A program made the position numbers and the translations under genes. From Pectobacterium betavasculorum (GTDB lineage: Bacteria > Pseudomonadota > Gammaproteobacteria > Enterobacterales > Enterobacteriaceae), in the NCBI RefSeq assembly GCF_000749845.1, contig NZ_JQHM01000001.1, positions 1,550,001 through 1,614,000 on the forward strand: 64,000 nucleotides of DNA. Direction: 5' to 3'. Numbering within the stretch: the stretch's first letter is position 1; every line of letters begins with the position of its first letter. This document shows positions 10,256-20,828 of the stretch, piece by piece. The notes under the pieces are model-generated. The model saw only the letters and a program-made list of their open reading frames with translations. It had not been told where the DNA came from and searched no databases.

Positions 10256-13200
10256 ATGAAAAGAATGTTAATTAACGCAACTCAGCAGGAAGAGTTGCGT
10301 GTTGCCTTGGTTGATGGTCAACGGCTGTATGATTTGGATATCGAAAGTCCAGGTCATGAGCAGAAGAAAGCAAATATCTACAAAGGTAAAATCACTCGCA
10401 TCGAACCCAGTCTTGAAGCGGCTTTTGTTGATTACGGCGCGGAAAGACATGGTTTCCTTCCTCTTAAAGAAATCGCCCGCGAATACTTCCCCAACAATTA
10501 TGCTTCCCATGGCCGTCCTAACATTAAAGACGTGTTACGTGAAGGTCAGGAAGTTATTGTTCAGGTAGACAAAGAAGAGCGTGGCAACAAAGGCGCAGCG
10601 CTGACCACGTTTATCAGTCTGGCTGGTAGTTATCTGGTCTTAATGCCGAATAACCCTCGAGCAGGCGGCATTTCACGCCGAATCGAAGGAGACGATCGTA
10701 CAGAGCTCAAAGAAGCTTTGGGATCGTTGCAACTGCCTGATGGCATGGGACTCATTGTTCGTACTGCTGGTGTGGGTAAATCCGCTGAGGCACTGCAATG
10801 GGATCTAGCTTTCCGTCTGAAACACTGGGACGCGATCAAAAAAGCCGCTGAAGGTCGCCAGGCACCGTTCCTGATTCATCAGGAAAGTAACGTGATCGTT
10901 CGTGCTTTCCGTGATTATCTACGCCCAGACATTGGCGAGATTCTGATCGACAACCCAAAAATTCTCGATCTGGCGAAAGAACATATTTCTGCACTGGGTC
11001 GCCCCGATTTCAGCAGCAAAATCAAATTGTATAGTGGTGAAATCCCACTTTTCAGCCACTATCAGATCGAATCGCAGATTGAATCGGCTTTCCAACGTGA
11101 AGTTCGCCTGCCGTCCGGTGGCTCTATCGTTATTGATACTACCGAAGCGTTGACGGCCATTGATATCAACTCCGCCCGCGCAACGCGCGGTGGTGACATT
11201 GAAGAAACCGCATTCAATACCAACCTTGAAGCGGCAGACGAAATTGCCCGTCAGCTGCGTTTGCGTGACCTTGGTGGCCTGATCGTTATCGACTTCATCG
11301 ATATGACTCCGGTTCGCCACCAGCGTGAAGTGGAAAACCGCCTGCGCGATTCCGTTCGTCAGGATCGCGCACGCATTCAGATTGGCCGCATTTCCCGCTT
11401 TGGTCTGCTGGAAATGTCACGTCAGCGTCTGAGTCCTTCGCTAGGCGAATCCAGCCATCACGTCTGCCCACGCTGTAGCGGGACAGGTACGATTCGTGAC
11501 AATGAGTCGCTCTCACTGTCGATTCTTCGCCTGATTGAAGAAGAAGCGCTGAAAGAAAATACCAAAGAAGTTCACGCTATTGTTCCCGTCCAGATTGCCT
11601 CTTATCTGCTGAACGAGAAGCGTGATGCGGTTAACGCCATTGAGACACGTCAGGGTGGTGTGCGCGCTATCATCGTGCCACACGACGGCATGCAAACACC
11701 GCACTACTCCGTGCTTCGTGTCCGTAAAGGTGAAGAAAAACCGACGCTCAGCTATTTGTTGCCTCAGCGTTTGGAAACAGAAACGCAGCAGCTGCAAGAC
11801 GAACAAACGATCGAGCGTAAACAGCCTGAACAGCCTGCTTTAGCAACGTTCAGCATGGCTGAAATGCCAGAAGAAACCACGCCATCGGTTGCCAAAGCGA
11901 CTCCTGCTGTAGCAAAAACGGCAGAAGAAGCTCAACCAGGTATAATTAGCCGTTTCTTCAGTGCGTTAAAAGGCGTCTTTGCTTCTGAACCAGCCGTAAA
12001 AGCAGTCGATAGCGTTGACGAGAAGAAAGCCGAAGAAGAGAAAACTAGTGAAGGTCAGCGTTCTGAACGTCGGAATTCACGCCGTCAGGGTAATAATCGC
12101 CGCGACCGCGGCTCTCGTGACAATCGTGACAATCGTGACAATCGTGACAATCGTGACAATCGTGAACAGCGTGATGATCAGCGCCGTAATAAGCGACAAA
12201 ACGACGAAGCAGTTGCTGACAGCCGCGCTGCGGAAAATGTGGAGAAAGCCGGTTCGGAAGAACAGTCACGCCGTGAACCACGTGCTGAACGTCAGCGTCG
12301 TCGCCAAGACGAACGCCGTCAGCCTGCTACTGAGGCAAAAACGCAGCCACCAGCGGATGATTCAGATGACAATGCAGCCGAGCAGGATAAACCTGCCCAG
12401 GTGATGCAGCGTCGCCAACGCCGTCAGTTGACTCAGAAAGTACGCGTCCAGTCTGAAACTCAGCAGGATACCCTTTCTGATAACACGGCACCGGTTGCTG
12501 AAGCACCTGAGCTGGTCCAATCTTACGTTAAGCCAAACGACGTTACGGTAGACAATAACGAGAGCGACAACGAGCAAAACGATGCAAATCGTGCCAATGG
12601 CGAAAATGGCGGTATGCCGCGTCGTTCACGTCGTTCTCCTCGCCACCTACGCGTCAGCGGTCAGCGCCGCCGTCGTTATCGTGATGAGCGTTATCCGTCC
12701 CAGTCGCCGATGCAGTTAGAGTTTGCCGCCGCGTCACCGGAAATGGCATCAGGAAAAGTGTGGGTTAGCTACCCTGTTGCACAGTCACAACAGGCTGAAA
12801 ATCACCAGTTGGAAGAAAATGCAACGGCCATCGAAACACCGCTGTTGCCAGCCGTTGTCGACGCTACAGTGACAGCACAAGCTGATACAGCTGAATCCAA
12901 CGTGATTGAAAACGTTGCGATTACTGAACCCGTCGTTCAGGAAGAGGCCGTTGTAACCGCAACAGCGCAATCCGCGGATGTTATTCAGGATAGCAACGTA
13001 GCGGATGTCGAAGTGAGCACTGCCGACGAAGATACTGTCGTTGAGCCAATCACCGAAAACACGGCTATCGATGATGTCATCGCTGCGGTTGCCGTGAGCG
13101 CGGTTGAGGAAGCTAAAACCGTTGAGGCTGATGACATTGCGATGCAGGTAATCGAAGACGCACAGACCGTTGAAACTGCTGTTGCTGAAGAAAAGCAGGC

Positions 13201-13600
13201 AGATAACAGTGGGGAAGTGACTGAGACAGCTAATGTTGCAGAGCCGATTTCTACCGCGGAGATTCCAGCAGTAGAGGAAGTCCACCAGCCACAAAGCGTC
13301 CAGGATGAGCCAGTAGTCGCTGCCAGTTCACAGCCTACTGTGGAAAATCCCGTCTCGGTCGTGACAAAATCAGCGCCTGTTGTTGATAATCATGCTGTTG
13401 TTGAACCGCCCCGCTATAAACTCCATGCAACGGCACCCATGACTAAAGCTCCGGCTCCGGCATACAACGCAGAGCCTGCTCGACACAGTGATTGGGTACG
13501 CCCGGCCTATCCGTTCTCAGGAAAAGGCTCGGCAGGCGGCCATGCTGCTGTGAATCAATCCACTGCACCAGCAACCAAGCCTACGCCAGTCAACGAGTAA
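10256..13600 (+). CDS. rne: Ribonuclease E
   Basis: Essential endonuclease and scaffold of the RNA degradosome, also processing tRNA and rRNA. It has 1114 residues. The N-terminal half is nearly identical to E. coli: S1 domain (about 39-119), DNase I-like catalytic core with the two metal-binding Asp, and the Zn-link CPRCSGTG at about 404-407. The C-terminal half is low-complexity: a membrane-targeting helix ([14 protein letters not shown]), an Arg-rich RNA-binding segment with RDN repeats, a second Arg-rich site ([20 protein letters not shown]) and a conserved C-terminal end likely to bind PNPase. ATG 10256 matches the known [11 protein letters not shown] start. Confidence 0.97.
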   Translation: MKRMLINATQQEELRVALVDGQRLYDLDIESPGHEQKKANIYKGKITRIEPSLEAAFVDYGAERHGFLPLKEIAREYFPNNYASHGRPNIKDVLREGQEVIVQVDKEERGNKGAALTTFISLAGSYLVLMPNNPRAGGISRRIEGDDRTELKEALGSLQLPDGMGLIVRTAGVGKSAEALQWDLAFRLKHWDAIKKAAEGRQAPFLIHQESNVIVRAFRDYLRPDIGEILIDNPKILDLAKEHISALGRPDFSSKIKLYSGEIPLFSHYQIESQIESAFQREVRLPSGGSIVIDTTEALTAIDINSARATRGGDIEETAFNTNLEAADEIARQLRLRDLGGLIVIDFIDMTPVRHQREVENRLRDSVRQDRARIQIGRISRFGLLEMSRQRLSPSLGESSHHVCPRCSGTGTIRDNESLSLSILRLIEEEALKENTKEVHAIVPVQIASYLLNEKRDAVNAIETRQGGVRAIIVPHDGMQTPHYSVLRVRKGEEKPTLSYLLPQRLETETQQLQDEQTIERKQPEQPALATFSMAEMPEETTPSVAKATPAVAKTAEEAQPGIISRFFSALKGVFASEPAVKAVDSVDEKKAEEEKTSEGQRSERRNSRRQGNNRRDRGSRDNRDNRDNRDNRDNREQRDDQRRNKRQNDEAVADSRAAENVEKAGSEEQSRREPRAERQRRRQDERRQPATEAKTQPPADDSDDNAAEQDKPAQVMQRRQRRQLTQKVRVQSETQQDTLSDNTAPVAEAPELVQSYVKPNDVTVDNNESDNEQNDANRANGENGGMPRRSRRSPRHLRVSGQRRRRYRDERYPSQSPMQLEFAAASPEMASGKVWVSYPVAQSQQAENHQLEENATAIETPLLPAVVDATVTAQADTAESNVIENVAITEPVVQEEAVVTATAQSADVIQDSNVADVEVSTADEDTVVEPITENTAIDDVIAAVAVSAVEEAKTVEADDIAMQVIEDAQTVETAVAEEKQADNSGEVTETANVAEPISTAEIPAVEEVHQPQSVQDEPVVAASSQPTVENPVSVVTKSAPVVDNHAVVEPPRYKLHATAPMTKAPAPAYNAEPARHSDWVRPAYPFSGKGSAGGHAAVNQSTAPATKPTPVNE
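12116..12165 (+). repeat. Nine-base tandem repeat inside rne
   Basis: The unit CGTGACAAT is repeated five times exactly, with a partial sixth copy, and encodes Arg-Asp-Asn triplets in the first RNA-binding region of RNase E. It stays in frame, so changes in copy number would alter length without a frameshift. Confidence 0.95.
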
Positions 13601-13617
13601 TTTTGACCTTTATAGAA

Positions 13618-13645
13618 AACACCCGCCAGTTGGCGGGTGTTTTTT
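13618..13645 (+). terminator. rne terminator
   Basis: AACACCCGCC-AGTT-GGCGGGTGTT hairpin followed by a T run, 17 bases after the rne stop. Confidence 0.9.
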
Positions 13646-13660
13646 GCTAAAGAACGGCTA

Positions 13661-13948
13661 TTAGCCTAAAACATTCAATAGCTTGATATCTACGCTCTCT
13701 GTTTTGCCATCCAGTTCCGCGAGCAAATTTTTAAAGTGAGCGCTCTGCTCATGTAATGCCAGAGCATCACGATCTTTCCAGCGTTCGAAGAATACAAACG
13801 AGCCGAGTTTATCCATAACGGCATGCAGATCATACTGCACATTACCCGCTTCCTGTCGACTGGGCGATACGACACGTTGTAGCGTAGCGGTAACATCAGC
13901 AATAAACTCAGCCTTAGCCTGAATAGTGGCAACAATACGAATTTCCAT
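13661..13948 (-). CDS. Small ABM-domain monooxygenase (YgiN-like)
   Basis: Product of 95 residues with the antibiotic-biosynthesis-monooxygenase fold signature: an N-terminal strand MEIRIVATIQAK, then ESGN-like EAGNVQYDLH, then FVFFERWKDRDALALHEQSAHFK. Such dimeric cofactor-free enzymes oxidise quinol-like or other aromatic small molecules; the substrate here is unknown. ATG 13948 lies 7 bases after AAGG. The ATG two codons upstream is too close to that site. It is convergent with rne and not obviously in an operon. Confidence 0.8.
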   Translation of the reverse strand: MEIRIVATIQAKAEFIADVTATLQRVVSPSRQEAGNVQYDLHAVMDKLGSFVFFERWKDRDALALHEQSAHFKNLLAELDGKTESVDIKLLNVLG

Positions 13949-14133
13949 ATACATCCCTTATTTATCAATGAAAAGATAGAGCATATCAGATGCCAATCTG
14001 CGTTTAATTTCAAGCATTCATCAACAAACGGATGCATTCAAATGGCTTTACGCTTATCCTTATCCCCCGCCGTATCAGTCCCAAAACCAACCGAAAGACG
14101 ATGTTTTTCTACTGACCGCCGGAGCGCAATTCC

Positions 14134-15177
14134 ATGACCGCACAGCCTACTATTCTTAAAATCCGTCGCCCTGACGATTGGCACATTCACCTGCGTGACG
14201 ATCGGATGCTGGAAACCGTCCTCCCCTATACCAGCCGTTTCTTCGGCCGTGCGATTGTTATGCCTAACCTGACGCCACCGATTGCTAGCGTAGCCAGCGC
14301 TATCGCCTATCGTCAGCGTATTTTAGCCGCGATCCCGCAAGGCGATGACTTTCATCCGCTGATGACGTGCTATCTGACTGATGCGTTAGATGCCAATGAG
14401 ATCGTGAGTGGTTTTGAGCAAGGCGTCTTTACCGCAGCCAAACTCTATCCAGCCAATGCCACAACAAACTCCAGCCATGGTGTCACTAGCGTCGCCAATA
14501 TCTCCGGCATTCTGGAGAAAATGCAAAAAATGGGTATGCCGTTACTCATTCACGGTGAAGTCACCGATCCCGCTATTGATATTTTCGATCGAGAAGCTCG
14601 CTTCATCGAAACCATTTTGGAACCGTTGCGTCAGAATTTCCCTGAACTGAAGGTCGTCCTCGAACACATTACGACGAAAGAAGCAGCGCAATATGTTGTT
14701 GCAGGTAATGATTATCTCGCTGCAACCATTACACCTCAGCACTTGATGTTTAACCGCAATCATATGCTGGTCGGCGGCGTTCGCCCTCACCTGTATTGTC
14801 TGCCTATCTTAAAACGCAACACACACCAGCAAGCATTGCGTGAAGCCGTCGCCAGCGGCTGCGACCGACTTTTCCTCGGTACAGACTCAGCACCTCATGC
14901 AAAGCACAGAAAAGAGTCCAGTTGCGGCTGTGCTGGCGTGTTCAATGCTCAGGCAGCATTAAGTACCTACGCCACCGTTTTTGAAGAAATGCACGCACTT
15001 GATAAACTCGAAGCATTCTGTTCCCTGAATGGCCCACGATTTTATGATCTGCCGGTAAATGACGGCTGGATTGAACTTCATCGTGAAACCGTCACATTCC
15101 CGGAAGAAATCTCTCTCGGCGACGAATCGCTAATCCCCTTCTTAGCCGGGCAAACCCTTAATTGGTCAGTTCGCTAG
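14134..15177 (+). CDS. pyrC: Dihydroorotase PyrC
   Basis: Zinc amidohydrolase that cyclises N-carbamoyl-aspartate to dihydroorotate, step three of pyrimidine synthesis. The 347 residues (E. coli 348) show the HIHLRDD zinc motif near residue 17, the carbamylated-lysine region [13 protein letters not shown], and later metal ligands in IHGEVTD and LEHITT. GGAG lies 9 bases before the ATG. E. coli pyrC is controlled by nucleotide-sensitive start-site switching; that was not verifiable here. Confidence 0.96.
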   Translation: MTAQPTILKIRRPDDWHIHLRDDRMLETVLPYTSRFFGRAIVMPNLTPPIASVASAIAYRQRILAAIPQGDDFHPLMTCYLTDALDANEIVSGFEQGVFTAAKLYPANATTNSSHGVTSVANISGILEKMQKMGMPLLIHGEVTDPAIDIFDREARFIETILEPLRQNFPELKVVLEHITTKEAAQYVVAGNDYLAATITPQHLMFNRNHMLVGGVRPHLYCLPILKRNTHQQALREAVASGCDRLFLGTDSAPHAKHRKESSCGCAGVFNAQAALSTYATVFEEMHALDKLEAFCSLNGPRFYDLPVNDGWIELHRETVTFPEEISLGDESLIPFLAGQTLNWSVR

Positions 15178-15183
15178 AAAACA

Positions 15184-15210
15184 AGCCCATTTGCATGATG
15201 CTGATGGGCT
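15184..15210 (+). terminator. Possible pyrC terminator
   Basis: AGCCCAT and ATGGGCT arms with an inner GCAT/ATGC pairing, then AAATTTTATT, shortly after the pyrC stop. The T tract is interrupted. Confidence 0.45.
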
Positions 15211-15245
15211 AAATTTTATTGCGCGTATTGTTCTCCACATGCAAT

Positions 15246-15265
15246 AACTGTATAAATAAACAGTT
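15246..15265 (+). promoter_or_regulatory. LexA box upstream of dinI
   Basis: AACTGTATAAATAAACAGTT is a CTGT-N8-ACAG palindrome, the LexA consensus, ending 18 bases before the dinI ATG. It predicts SOS control of dinI. Confidence 0.88.
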
Positions 15266-15283
15266 TGAAATTTGGAGGTCAGC

Positions 15284-15523
15284 ATGCGCGTAGAAATCAC
15301 ACTTACAAAGACAACACCGTTACCTGCCGGTGCCATTGAAGCGCTCAGGCATGAGCTGGAAAAGCGTATTCACAAAATTTACCCTGATACGCCCATTCAG
15401 GTTCGTTATGCAGCCACAAATAACCTGACCGTGATGGGAGCAGGTAAAGATGACAAAGATCGTATCTCTGAAATTTTGCAAGAAACATGGGAAAGTGCCG
15501 ATGACTGGTTTACTGCAGAATAA
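15284..15523 (+). CDS. dinI: DNA damage-inducible protein DinI
   Basis: Modulates RecA filaments and damps or stabilises the SOS response. The 79-residue protein matches E. coli DinI, including LPAGAIEALRHEL and the acidic C-terminal helix ISEILQETWESADDWF that contacts RecA. GGAGG lies 5 bases before ATG 15284; an upstream in-frame TTG was rejected. A LexA box lies directly upstream. Confidence 0.95.
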   Translation: MRVEITLTKTTPLPAGAIEALRHELEKRIHKIYPDTPIQVRYAATNNLTVMGAGKDDKDRISEILQETWESADDWFTAE

Positions 15524-15611
15524 TCTAAAGCTTGAAAGATAATGAAGATATAGGCTGTAATGGCAGTTTAAAGCGGCATTTCGCCATGTGTTATGACCGA
15601 GGATATCTGTG

Positions 15612-15869
15612 ATGACGGTAGAAAAACCAGAAGAAGCAATGACATTCGGGGAACTGCTGGAGGTGATTGGCGAGCAACAACGCAAGATCGATGCTCTGGA
15701 ACTCGCCTTTTCGTCTCTGGCTTTCTGCCTCGATGAAAAAGCAAACAAGCTGATGATTCACAATTTAACATTAGAATCTCAAAATGAGAATCGTGATCCA
15801 GCAATGAAAAAATATCTTGCCCGTATTGCTGCCGCATTGGAGAAAAATTCAGGGACTGCTGTGGAATAA
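15612..15869 (+). CDS. Small coiled-coil protein, possibly IraP-like
   Basis: The 85-residue product is mostly helical: FGELLEVIGEQQRKIDALEL followed by a second helix and PAMKKYLARIAAALEKNS. A central segment (IDALELAFSSLAFCLDE) resembles the coiled coil of the RpoS anti-adaptor IraP (VEALEIVVTALL) in layout only, so the name is tentative. GAGG precedes both GTG 15609 and ATG 15612; the ATG was taken. It sits between dinI and bssS. Confidence 0.7.
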   Translation: MTVEKPEEAMTFGELLEVIGEQQRKIDALELAFSSLAFCLDEKANKLMIHNLTLESQNENRDPAMKKYLARIAAALEKNSGTAVE

Positions 15870-16098
15870 AGTTCTATTGTACCTGTAACAACATCTTCGG
15901 GATGAAGATCTATTCGTCCCGATATTTTAATTTTGCCCTTCGCCATACCTGCTGGTGTAATGTTTTTTACGAAAAATTGAAAATATTTCCCATAAATTAA
16001 ATAAGCCACAGTATACTGATAATGCTTGTTTAAAAATGATGAGCCACCTGAAGCCTCGTTAGTCACTCATGTTAGTAACTAGTCAATAAGGGGTATTT

Positions 16099-16353
16099 AT
16101 GGATAGAAAAAATGAAGTTATTCAGACACATCCTCTTGTAGGTTGGGACATCAGCACCGTTGACAGTTATGATGCCATGATGATCCGGTTACACTACTTA
16201 TCCACCGCGGATCAAGCACCAGATGAAACGCACGTAGACCGTACGCTTTGGCTAACGACCGATGTTGCAAGGCAACTGATATACATCCTTGAAGCAGGTA
16301 TTGCAAAGATCGAATCAACAGACTGTGACGTCAGTGATTACCGGAAACATTAG
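16099..16353 (+). CDS. bssS: Biofilm regulator BssS
   Basis: The 84-residue product closely matches E. coli BssS: EVIQTHPLVGWDISTVDSYDA at the start and LWLTTDVARQLIYILEAGIAKIES in the second half. E. coli BssS affects biofilm formation and indole or AI-2 responses; the mechanism is unclear. GGGG lies before the ATG. A terminator follows about 80 bases downstream. Confidence 0.92.
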   Translation: MDRKNEVIQTHPLVGWDISTVDSYDAMMIRLHYLSTADQAPDETHVDRTLWLTTDVARQLIYILEAGIAKIESTDCDVSDYRKH

Positions 16354-16820
16354 TAATTGATAACGTTATTAATAATATATTCACTACTGATTAATTTCTC
16401 TCAATCATATCGGTTTTAATCGCACTTACGCTCATAACAACACCGCTTTATTAGCGGTGTTGTTATTTTAGGTATATTCTCATTTATTTTTATATTTACT
16501 AAGCAATTAAGTCATGTTCAACGACGTTTAACCAATAATCACTCACTACATAGTTATTCAACTAACAGAGCGTTTTCCGTCGCTTTAATTTGTTTTGCTA
16601 TCGTCTTTATTCACCCTTCATCTAAAAACAGGCATCAGAAACATTTATTCCATTAAAGAACTTCCATAATCAAATTGAATAAATTATGAAATTAAATTCA
16701 AAAAAACTGCTCACACTTATGATAATGTTATGATTTGAAAGTTTATATTGCTTTTATGTTTCTTCCTGTTAAATTTTTTCCGGATTAACTACGTTACCGT
16801 TTTGATAAGGAACTATCACT
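16354..16820. other. AT-rich intergenic region between bssS and yceJ
   Basis: 467 bases with no supported gene. Apart from one terminator hairpin it holds only AT-rich DNA that presumably contains the yceJI promoter. Confidence 0.6.
16436..16468 (+). terminator. Terminator after bssS
   Basis: AACAACACCGCT and AGCGGTGTTGTT form a 12-bp stem with a 5-base loop (TTATT), followed by ATTTTA. Confidence 0.75.
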
Positions 16821-17375
16821 ATGCTTTGGCGTAATACCTCCTCCCGTTATGGCCATATCAGCATTCTTTTGCATTGGATTGCAGCGTTGACCGTTTATGG
16901 CATGTTCGCCTTAGGTCTTTGGATGGTCACATTAGGGTACTACAATATCTGGTATCACCGAGCCCCGGAGATCCACAAAGCCATTGGCGTGTTGCTCTTT
17001 GCCATCATTATTTTTCGCGTGGTGTGGCGCTTTATTTCCCCACCGCCGCCACCGTTAAAAAGCTACTCCACATTGACTCGCGTCAGCGCGACACTGGCGC
17101 ATATTGCGCTTTATGTCATCCTTTTCGCCATTCTCATTAGTGGATATCTCATTTCCACGGCAGAAGGGCATGCAATCTCAGTTTTTGGCTGGTTTTCTAT
17201 TCCGGCCATTGTCAGCGGCTTGACGGATCAGGCCGATATAGCTGGCGACGTGCATCTTTATCTTGCATGGGCGGTGGTTGCCTTATCAGCGCTGCACGGT
17301 TTAGCCGCATTAAAACACCACTTTATCGATGGTGATAACACGTTGAAACGGATGTTGGGCCGCAACGTTCCTTAA
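16821..17375 (+). CDS. yceJ: Cytochrome b561 family protein YceJ
   Basis: Inner-membrane b-type dihaem cytochrome thought to move electrons from quinol. The 184 residues hold four membrane segments (about 12-34, 51-70, 88-110 and 144-165). Candidate haem His residues are in [29 protein letters not shown] and [12 protein letters not shown]. The sequence matches E. coli YceJ. AAGGA precedes the ATG. It is followed after 26 bases by yceI, the normal pair. Confidence 0.92.
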   Translation: MLWRNTSSRYGHISILLHWIAALTVYGMFALGLWMVTLGYYNIWYHRAPEIHKAIGVLLFAIIIFRVVWRFISPPPPPLKSYSTLTRVSATLAHIALYVILFAILISGYLISTAEGHAISVFGWFSIPAIVSGLTDQADIAGDVHLYLAWAVVALSALHGLAALKHHFIDGDNTLKRMLGRNVP

Positions 17376-17401
17376 CTTTCTGGATTTATGGAGAAATACT
17401 A

Positions 17402-17980
17402 ATGCTGAAGAAAACACTACTGAGCCTGACCGCAGTATCCATGCTTGCTTCTGCCGGTTCTGCACTGGCGGCAGAGTACAAGTTCGATAAAGAAGGCCAG
17501 CACGCGTTTATTGAATTCCGCATTAAACACCTCGGTTATAGCTGGCTTTATGGCAGCTTTAATGACTTCGACGGTGCTTTTACCTTTGATGAGAAAAACC
17601 CAGCAGCGGATAAAGTCAATGTCACTATCAACACCAACAGCGTTGACACTAACCACGCTGAACGTGACAAGCACCTGCGCAGCGCAGAATTCTTAAACGT
17701 GTCCAAGCATCCGCAGGCAACGTTTACCTCAACGCAAGTGAAGAAAGACGGTGAGGATTACGATATTACCGGTAATCTGACGTTAAATGGCGTGACCAAG
17801 CCTGTTAAGTTGGATGCCAAACTCATCGGTCAGGGGGATGACCCGTGGGGTAACTATCGTGCAGGATTTCAGGCCGAAGGGACTATCAAGTTGAAAGACT
17901 TCAATATTACGACCGATTTAGGTCCCGCTTCACAGGAAGTTGAGCTGATTATTGCCGTTGAAGGCGTTCGTCAGAAATAA
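17402..17980 (+). CDS. yceI: Periplasmic YceI-family lipid/isoprenoid-binding protein
   Basis: Secreted beta-barrel carrier related to polyisoprenoid-binding proteins. The 192-residue precursor starts with a signal peptide cut after SALA-A (about residue 23) and continues [32 protein letters not shown] and [12 protein letters not shown] are family landmarks. The physiological ligand is unknown; pairing with the b561 cytochrome suggests a quinone-like cargo. Confidence 0.93.
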   Translation: MLKKTLLSLTAVSMLASAGSALAAEYKFDKEGQHAFIEFRIKHLGYSWLYGSFNDFDGAFTFDEKNPAADKVNVTINTNSVDTNHAERDKHLRSAEFLNVSKHPQATFTSTQVKKDGEDYDITGNLTLNGVTKPVKLDAKLIGQGDDPWGNYRAGFQAEGTIKLKDFNITTDLGPASQEVELIIAVEGVRQK

Positions 17981-18003
17981 GGCACCGCCACGCGGCTAAC
18001 AGC

Positions 18004-18036
18004 AAAAAGCCCTTTCCTTTGGAAAGGGCTTTTTAT
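18004..18036. terminator. Bidirectional terminator between yceI and trhO
   Basis: AAAAAGCCCTTTCC-TTT-GGAAAGGGCTTTTT is flanked by A and T runs on the two sides, which suits both the plus-strand yceI and the minus-strand trhO. Confidence 0.9.
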
Positions 18037-18056
18037 TATTGATGAACGCCAGTTGG

Positions 18057-19124
18057 CTATTCAGCGTTATCTTTCGCTACAGGTGCCGAAATATGTAACG
18101 TTGACTGCAATAATCCTTTGGATTTATTGAAAATCTTCATTCCATTTTCACGCCCGCTGCGTATTGCTCTTTGTTCTTCTAACGGCAATTTCATCTCATC
18201 CTGACATTGCGTGCTACAACAACCTTCGTATTTTGCGGCACAGCTCGGACATTGGATAAATAGAAGGTGGCACCCTTCATTGCGACAGTTAGTGTGGCTA
18301 TCACATGAAGCACCGCACTGATGACAATGTGCGATAACGTCGTCAGAAATACGTTCTCCCATACGTTCATCAAACACGAAATTCTTACCAATAAACTTCA
18401 GCGGTAATCCTTGTGCTTTAGCCTGGCGTGTATATTCAATAATACCGCCTTCTACGTGATATACATTCTTAAAACCATGGTGCAGCATGTAGGCGCTGGC
18501 CTTCTCACAGCGAATACCACCGGTACAATACATGACAATATTTTTATCACGCGCATCATCAAGCATATCCACTGCCATCGGTAGCTGCTCACGGAAAGTA
18601 TCCGATGGCACTTCCAGTGCATTCTCAAAATGACCGACTTCGTATTCGTAGTGGTTACGCATATCGACGAATACGGTATCAGGATCGTCGGCCATCGCAT
18701 TAACCTGATCGGCCTTCAGATATTGTCCAACATTCGCTGGATTAAATGTGGGATCATCGATTCCATCGGCGACAATCCGTTCACGTACTTTCATACGCAA
18801 TACCCAGAATGACTTTCCGTCATCTTCCAGAGCGATATTTAAGCGAATCTGATCAAGTGCTGGATGCACCTTGAACAATGCGGCTTTAAAAGCGTCGAAC
18901 TGATTATTGGGTACACTGATTTGGGCGTTAATCCCTTCTGTTGCAATATAAATACGTCCGAAGACCTTATATTGTTCAAGCTGGATATACAGGCGATCGC
19001 GAAATGCTTTTGGATCGTCAATCGTAAAATATTTATAGAAGGAAACTGTGGTACGTGGCTCGGTTTCCGCAAGCATACGCGCCTTCAGTTCCTCATTGGA
19101 AACCCGGTTATGTAACACTGGCAT
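18057..19124 (-). CDS. trhO: tRNA uridine(34) hydroxylase TrhO (YceA)
   Basis: Oxygen-dependent enzyme that makes 5-hydroxyuridine at tRNA position 34, feeding cmo5U synthesis. The 355 residues have an N-terminal acylphosphatase-like part, a rhodanese domain with active-site Cys in [13 protein letters not shown], and a C-terminal Cys cluster ([14 protein letters not shown]... [12 protein letters not shown]). ATG 19124 ([12 protein letters not shown]) lies 8 bases after AGGAA and matches E. coli; a start seven codons upstream lacks a ribosome site. Confidence 0.95.
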   Translation of the reverse strand: MPVLHNRVSNEELKARMLAETEPRTTVSFYKYFTIDDPKAFRDRLYIQLEQYKVFGRIYIATEGINAQISVPNNQFDAFKAALFKVHPALDQIRLNIALEDDGKSFWVLRMKVRERIVADGIDDPTFNPANVGQYLKADQVNAMADDPDTVFVDMRNHYEYEVGHFENALEVPSDTFREQLPMAVDMLDDARDKNIVMYCTGGIRCEKASAYMLHHGFKNVYHVEGGIIEYTRQAKAQGLPLKFIGKNFVFDERMGERISDDVIAHCHQCGASCDSHTNCRNEGCHLLFIQCPSCAAKYEGCCSTQCQDEMKLPLEEQRAIRSGRENGMKIFNKSKGLLQSTLHISAPVAKDNAE

Positions 19125-19340
19125 GGTGTACGTTCCTGTCTTCATTGAGGTTAGCGTGTAACATTCATTGCCGGGCTATAGCCTGACATATTGAATCGCC
19201 CGGCATCATACCTGATAGCGGAGAAGCTGTCAGGGCATGAAATGAATAGCGAAACGATAAAGAGTGATCTACCGTAAACAAATGACTTCTGGGATTCACT
19301 TGCGCTTTCATGAAGTATCATCATCGAAGGATCTGTCATT

Positions 19341-19559
19341 ATGAGCCAGCTTTTCTCCCCCGTATCTCTTGGTAAACTCGAACTGCCCAACCGAATATTG
19401 CTCCAATGTCAATATTCGGCTGAGGACGGTAAGGCGACAGCTTGGCATACCATGCACTTAGGTAACCTGTCGCATTCTGGAGCAGGGCTGCTCATCACGT
19501 TACGCCAGAGACATTTTCAAGCAATAGCGGTAAATATGATACGTGGGAGCTCCTATTAG
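19341..19559 (+). pseudogene. N-terminal remnant of an NADH:flavin oxidoreductase (old yellow enzyme)
   Basis: The 72 codons begin MSQLFSPVSLGKLELPNRI and continue CQYSAEDGKATAWHTMHLGN and SHSGAGLLI, the FMN-binding N-terminus of the YqjM/NamA-type old yellow enzyme. A few residues expected between NRI and CQYS (the conserved IAPM) are missing. The family similarity ends after GAGLLI and a stop follows 23 codons later. Full-length relatives are about 350 residues, and no remainder was found downstream, so this is a decayed fragment. Confidence 0.7.
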
Positions 19560-19786
19560 AGTCGCCCCTTACCCCGCACCACCACGTGGTATGCCACCAA
19601 AGGTCAAAACTCATTCTCTGGGCATGATACGATCAAGTGTTTTTTGCATAAAAATCAGTCAATAAGATGGCAATAATTTGTTTTATTGGCAAAGCACCGC
19701 AATAATCTATCTTGCACTTAACCATTAGCTCGATTCTTTTTAACGATTCGCGTGCTGACCAGCACCAAAATATTGATACTGAGGCC

Positions 19787-20707
19787 ATGACACAAATCCC
19801 GACTTTTAATCGTTCATTGCTACATCCGCGCTACTGGCTCACCTGGCTGGGCATCGGCATCCTCTACCTTATCGTTTTGCTGCCCTATCCCGTTCTTTAT
19901 CGTATCGGTAATGCACTCGGCCATCTGGCTATGCGCCTTCTGCCAAAACGCGTCAAGATCGCCGCCCGCAACCTTGAGTTATGTTTCCCAGAAATGCCGC
20001 AAGCCGAGCGCAATATGCTACTCAGAAAGAATTTCGAATCGGTCGGCATGGGCGTAGTTGAAACAGGTATGGCCTGGTTTTGGCCGAATTGGCGTCTCGA
20101 ACGCTGGTTTACGGTAACAGGTCTTGAACACATACGCCCTGAGAACGAGCGGAAGCAAGGAGTCTTACTTATCGGGCTGCATTTTTTAACGTTAGAACTC
20201 GGTGCGCGAGTTTTTGGTATGCACAACCCGGGGATTGGTGTGTATCGTCCGAATGATAACAAACTGATTGATTGGTTACAGACGTGGGGTAGGCTGCGTT
20301 CCAATAAATCCATGCTGGACCGGAAAGATCTTAAAGGCATGATACGCGCACTCAAACAAGGTGACATCATCTGGTATGCGCCGGATCATGATTATGGTCC
20401 GCGCAGCAGCGTATTCGCGCCTCTCTTTGCCGTAGACACCGCGGCGACAACTCGCGGGAGCTATATGCTAATAAAAACGGCGCACCCAGCGATCATCCCG
20501 TTTGTGCCACGCCGACTTCCCAAAGGGAAAGGTTATGAACTGCTGATTCAGCCAGTTGAACAGGGTGCACCTGTAGACAATGAAACGGTGACCGCAGCCT
20601 GGATGAACAAAGTGGTTGAAAAGAATATCCTGCTCGCACAGGATCAATACATGTGGTTGCATCGCCGTTTCAAAACCCGTCCAGAAGGCGAACCATCACT
20701 TTATTAA
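19787..20707 (+). CDS. lpxL: Lipid A lauroyl-type acyltransferase LpxL
   Basis: Inner-membrane enzyme that transfers a secondary acyl chain (laurate in E. coli) from acyl-ACP to Kdo2-lipid IVA. The 306 residues match E. coli Lpx[15 protein letters not shown] at the start, one membrane helix (about 17-37), catalytic [11 protein letters not shown] with its H-x4-E motif, and [17 protein letters not shown] 19787 was chosen by homology; GAGG lies unusually close to it. The open frame starts earlier. Confidence 0.94.
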   Translation: MTQIPTFNRSLLHPRYWLTWLGIGILYLIVLLPYPVLYRIGNALGHLAMRLLPKRVKIAARNLELCFPEMPQAERNMLLRKNFESVGMGVVETGMAWFWPNWRLERWFTVTGLEHIRPENERKQGVLLIGLHFLTLELGARVFGMHNPGIGVYRPNDNKLIDWLQTWGRLRSNKSMLDRKDLKGMIRALKQGDIIWYAPDHDYGPRSSVFAPLFAVDTAATTRGSYMLIKTAHPAIIPFVPRRLPKGKGYELLIQPVEQGAPVDNETVTAAWMNKVVEKNILLAQDQYMWLHRRFKTRPEGEPSLY

Positions 20708-20761
20708 CTCACACGTTTCGTGTTGTTTATTTCAGGAATAAACAGAGCCTTGTGACAAGCT

Positions 20762-20797
20762 AAAAAAAAGCAACGGCCGCGGCCGTTGCTTTTTCTT
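20762..20797. terminator. Bidirectional terminator between lpxL and opgH
   Basis: AGCAACGGCC-GC-GGCCGTTGCT perfect palindrome with an A run on one side and a T run on the other, in the convergent lpxL/opgH gap. Confidence 0.9.
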
Positions 20798-20828
20798 TCA
20801 CGCTACCAATCTTTCACACTATAAACAG

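Noticed and set aside
12116..12165. Possible CRISPR-like direct repeats
   Set aside because: They are head-to-tail 9-bp units without spacers, in frame within rne.
14080..14133. PurR box or start-switch hairpin in the pyrC leader
   Set aside because: No clear match to the PurR consensus or a hairpin masking the ribosome site could be read by eye.
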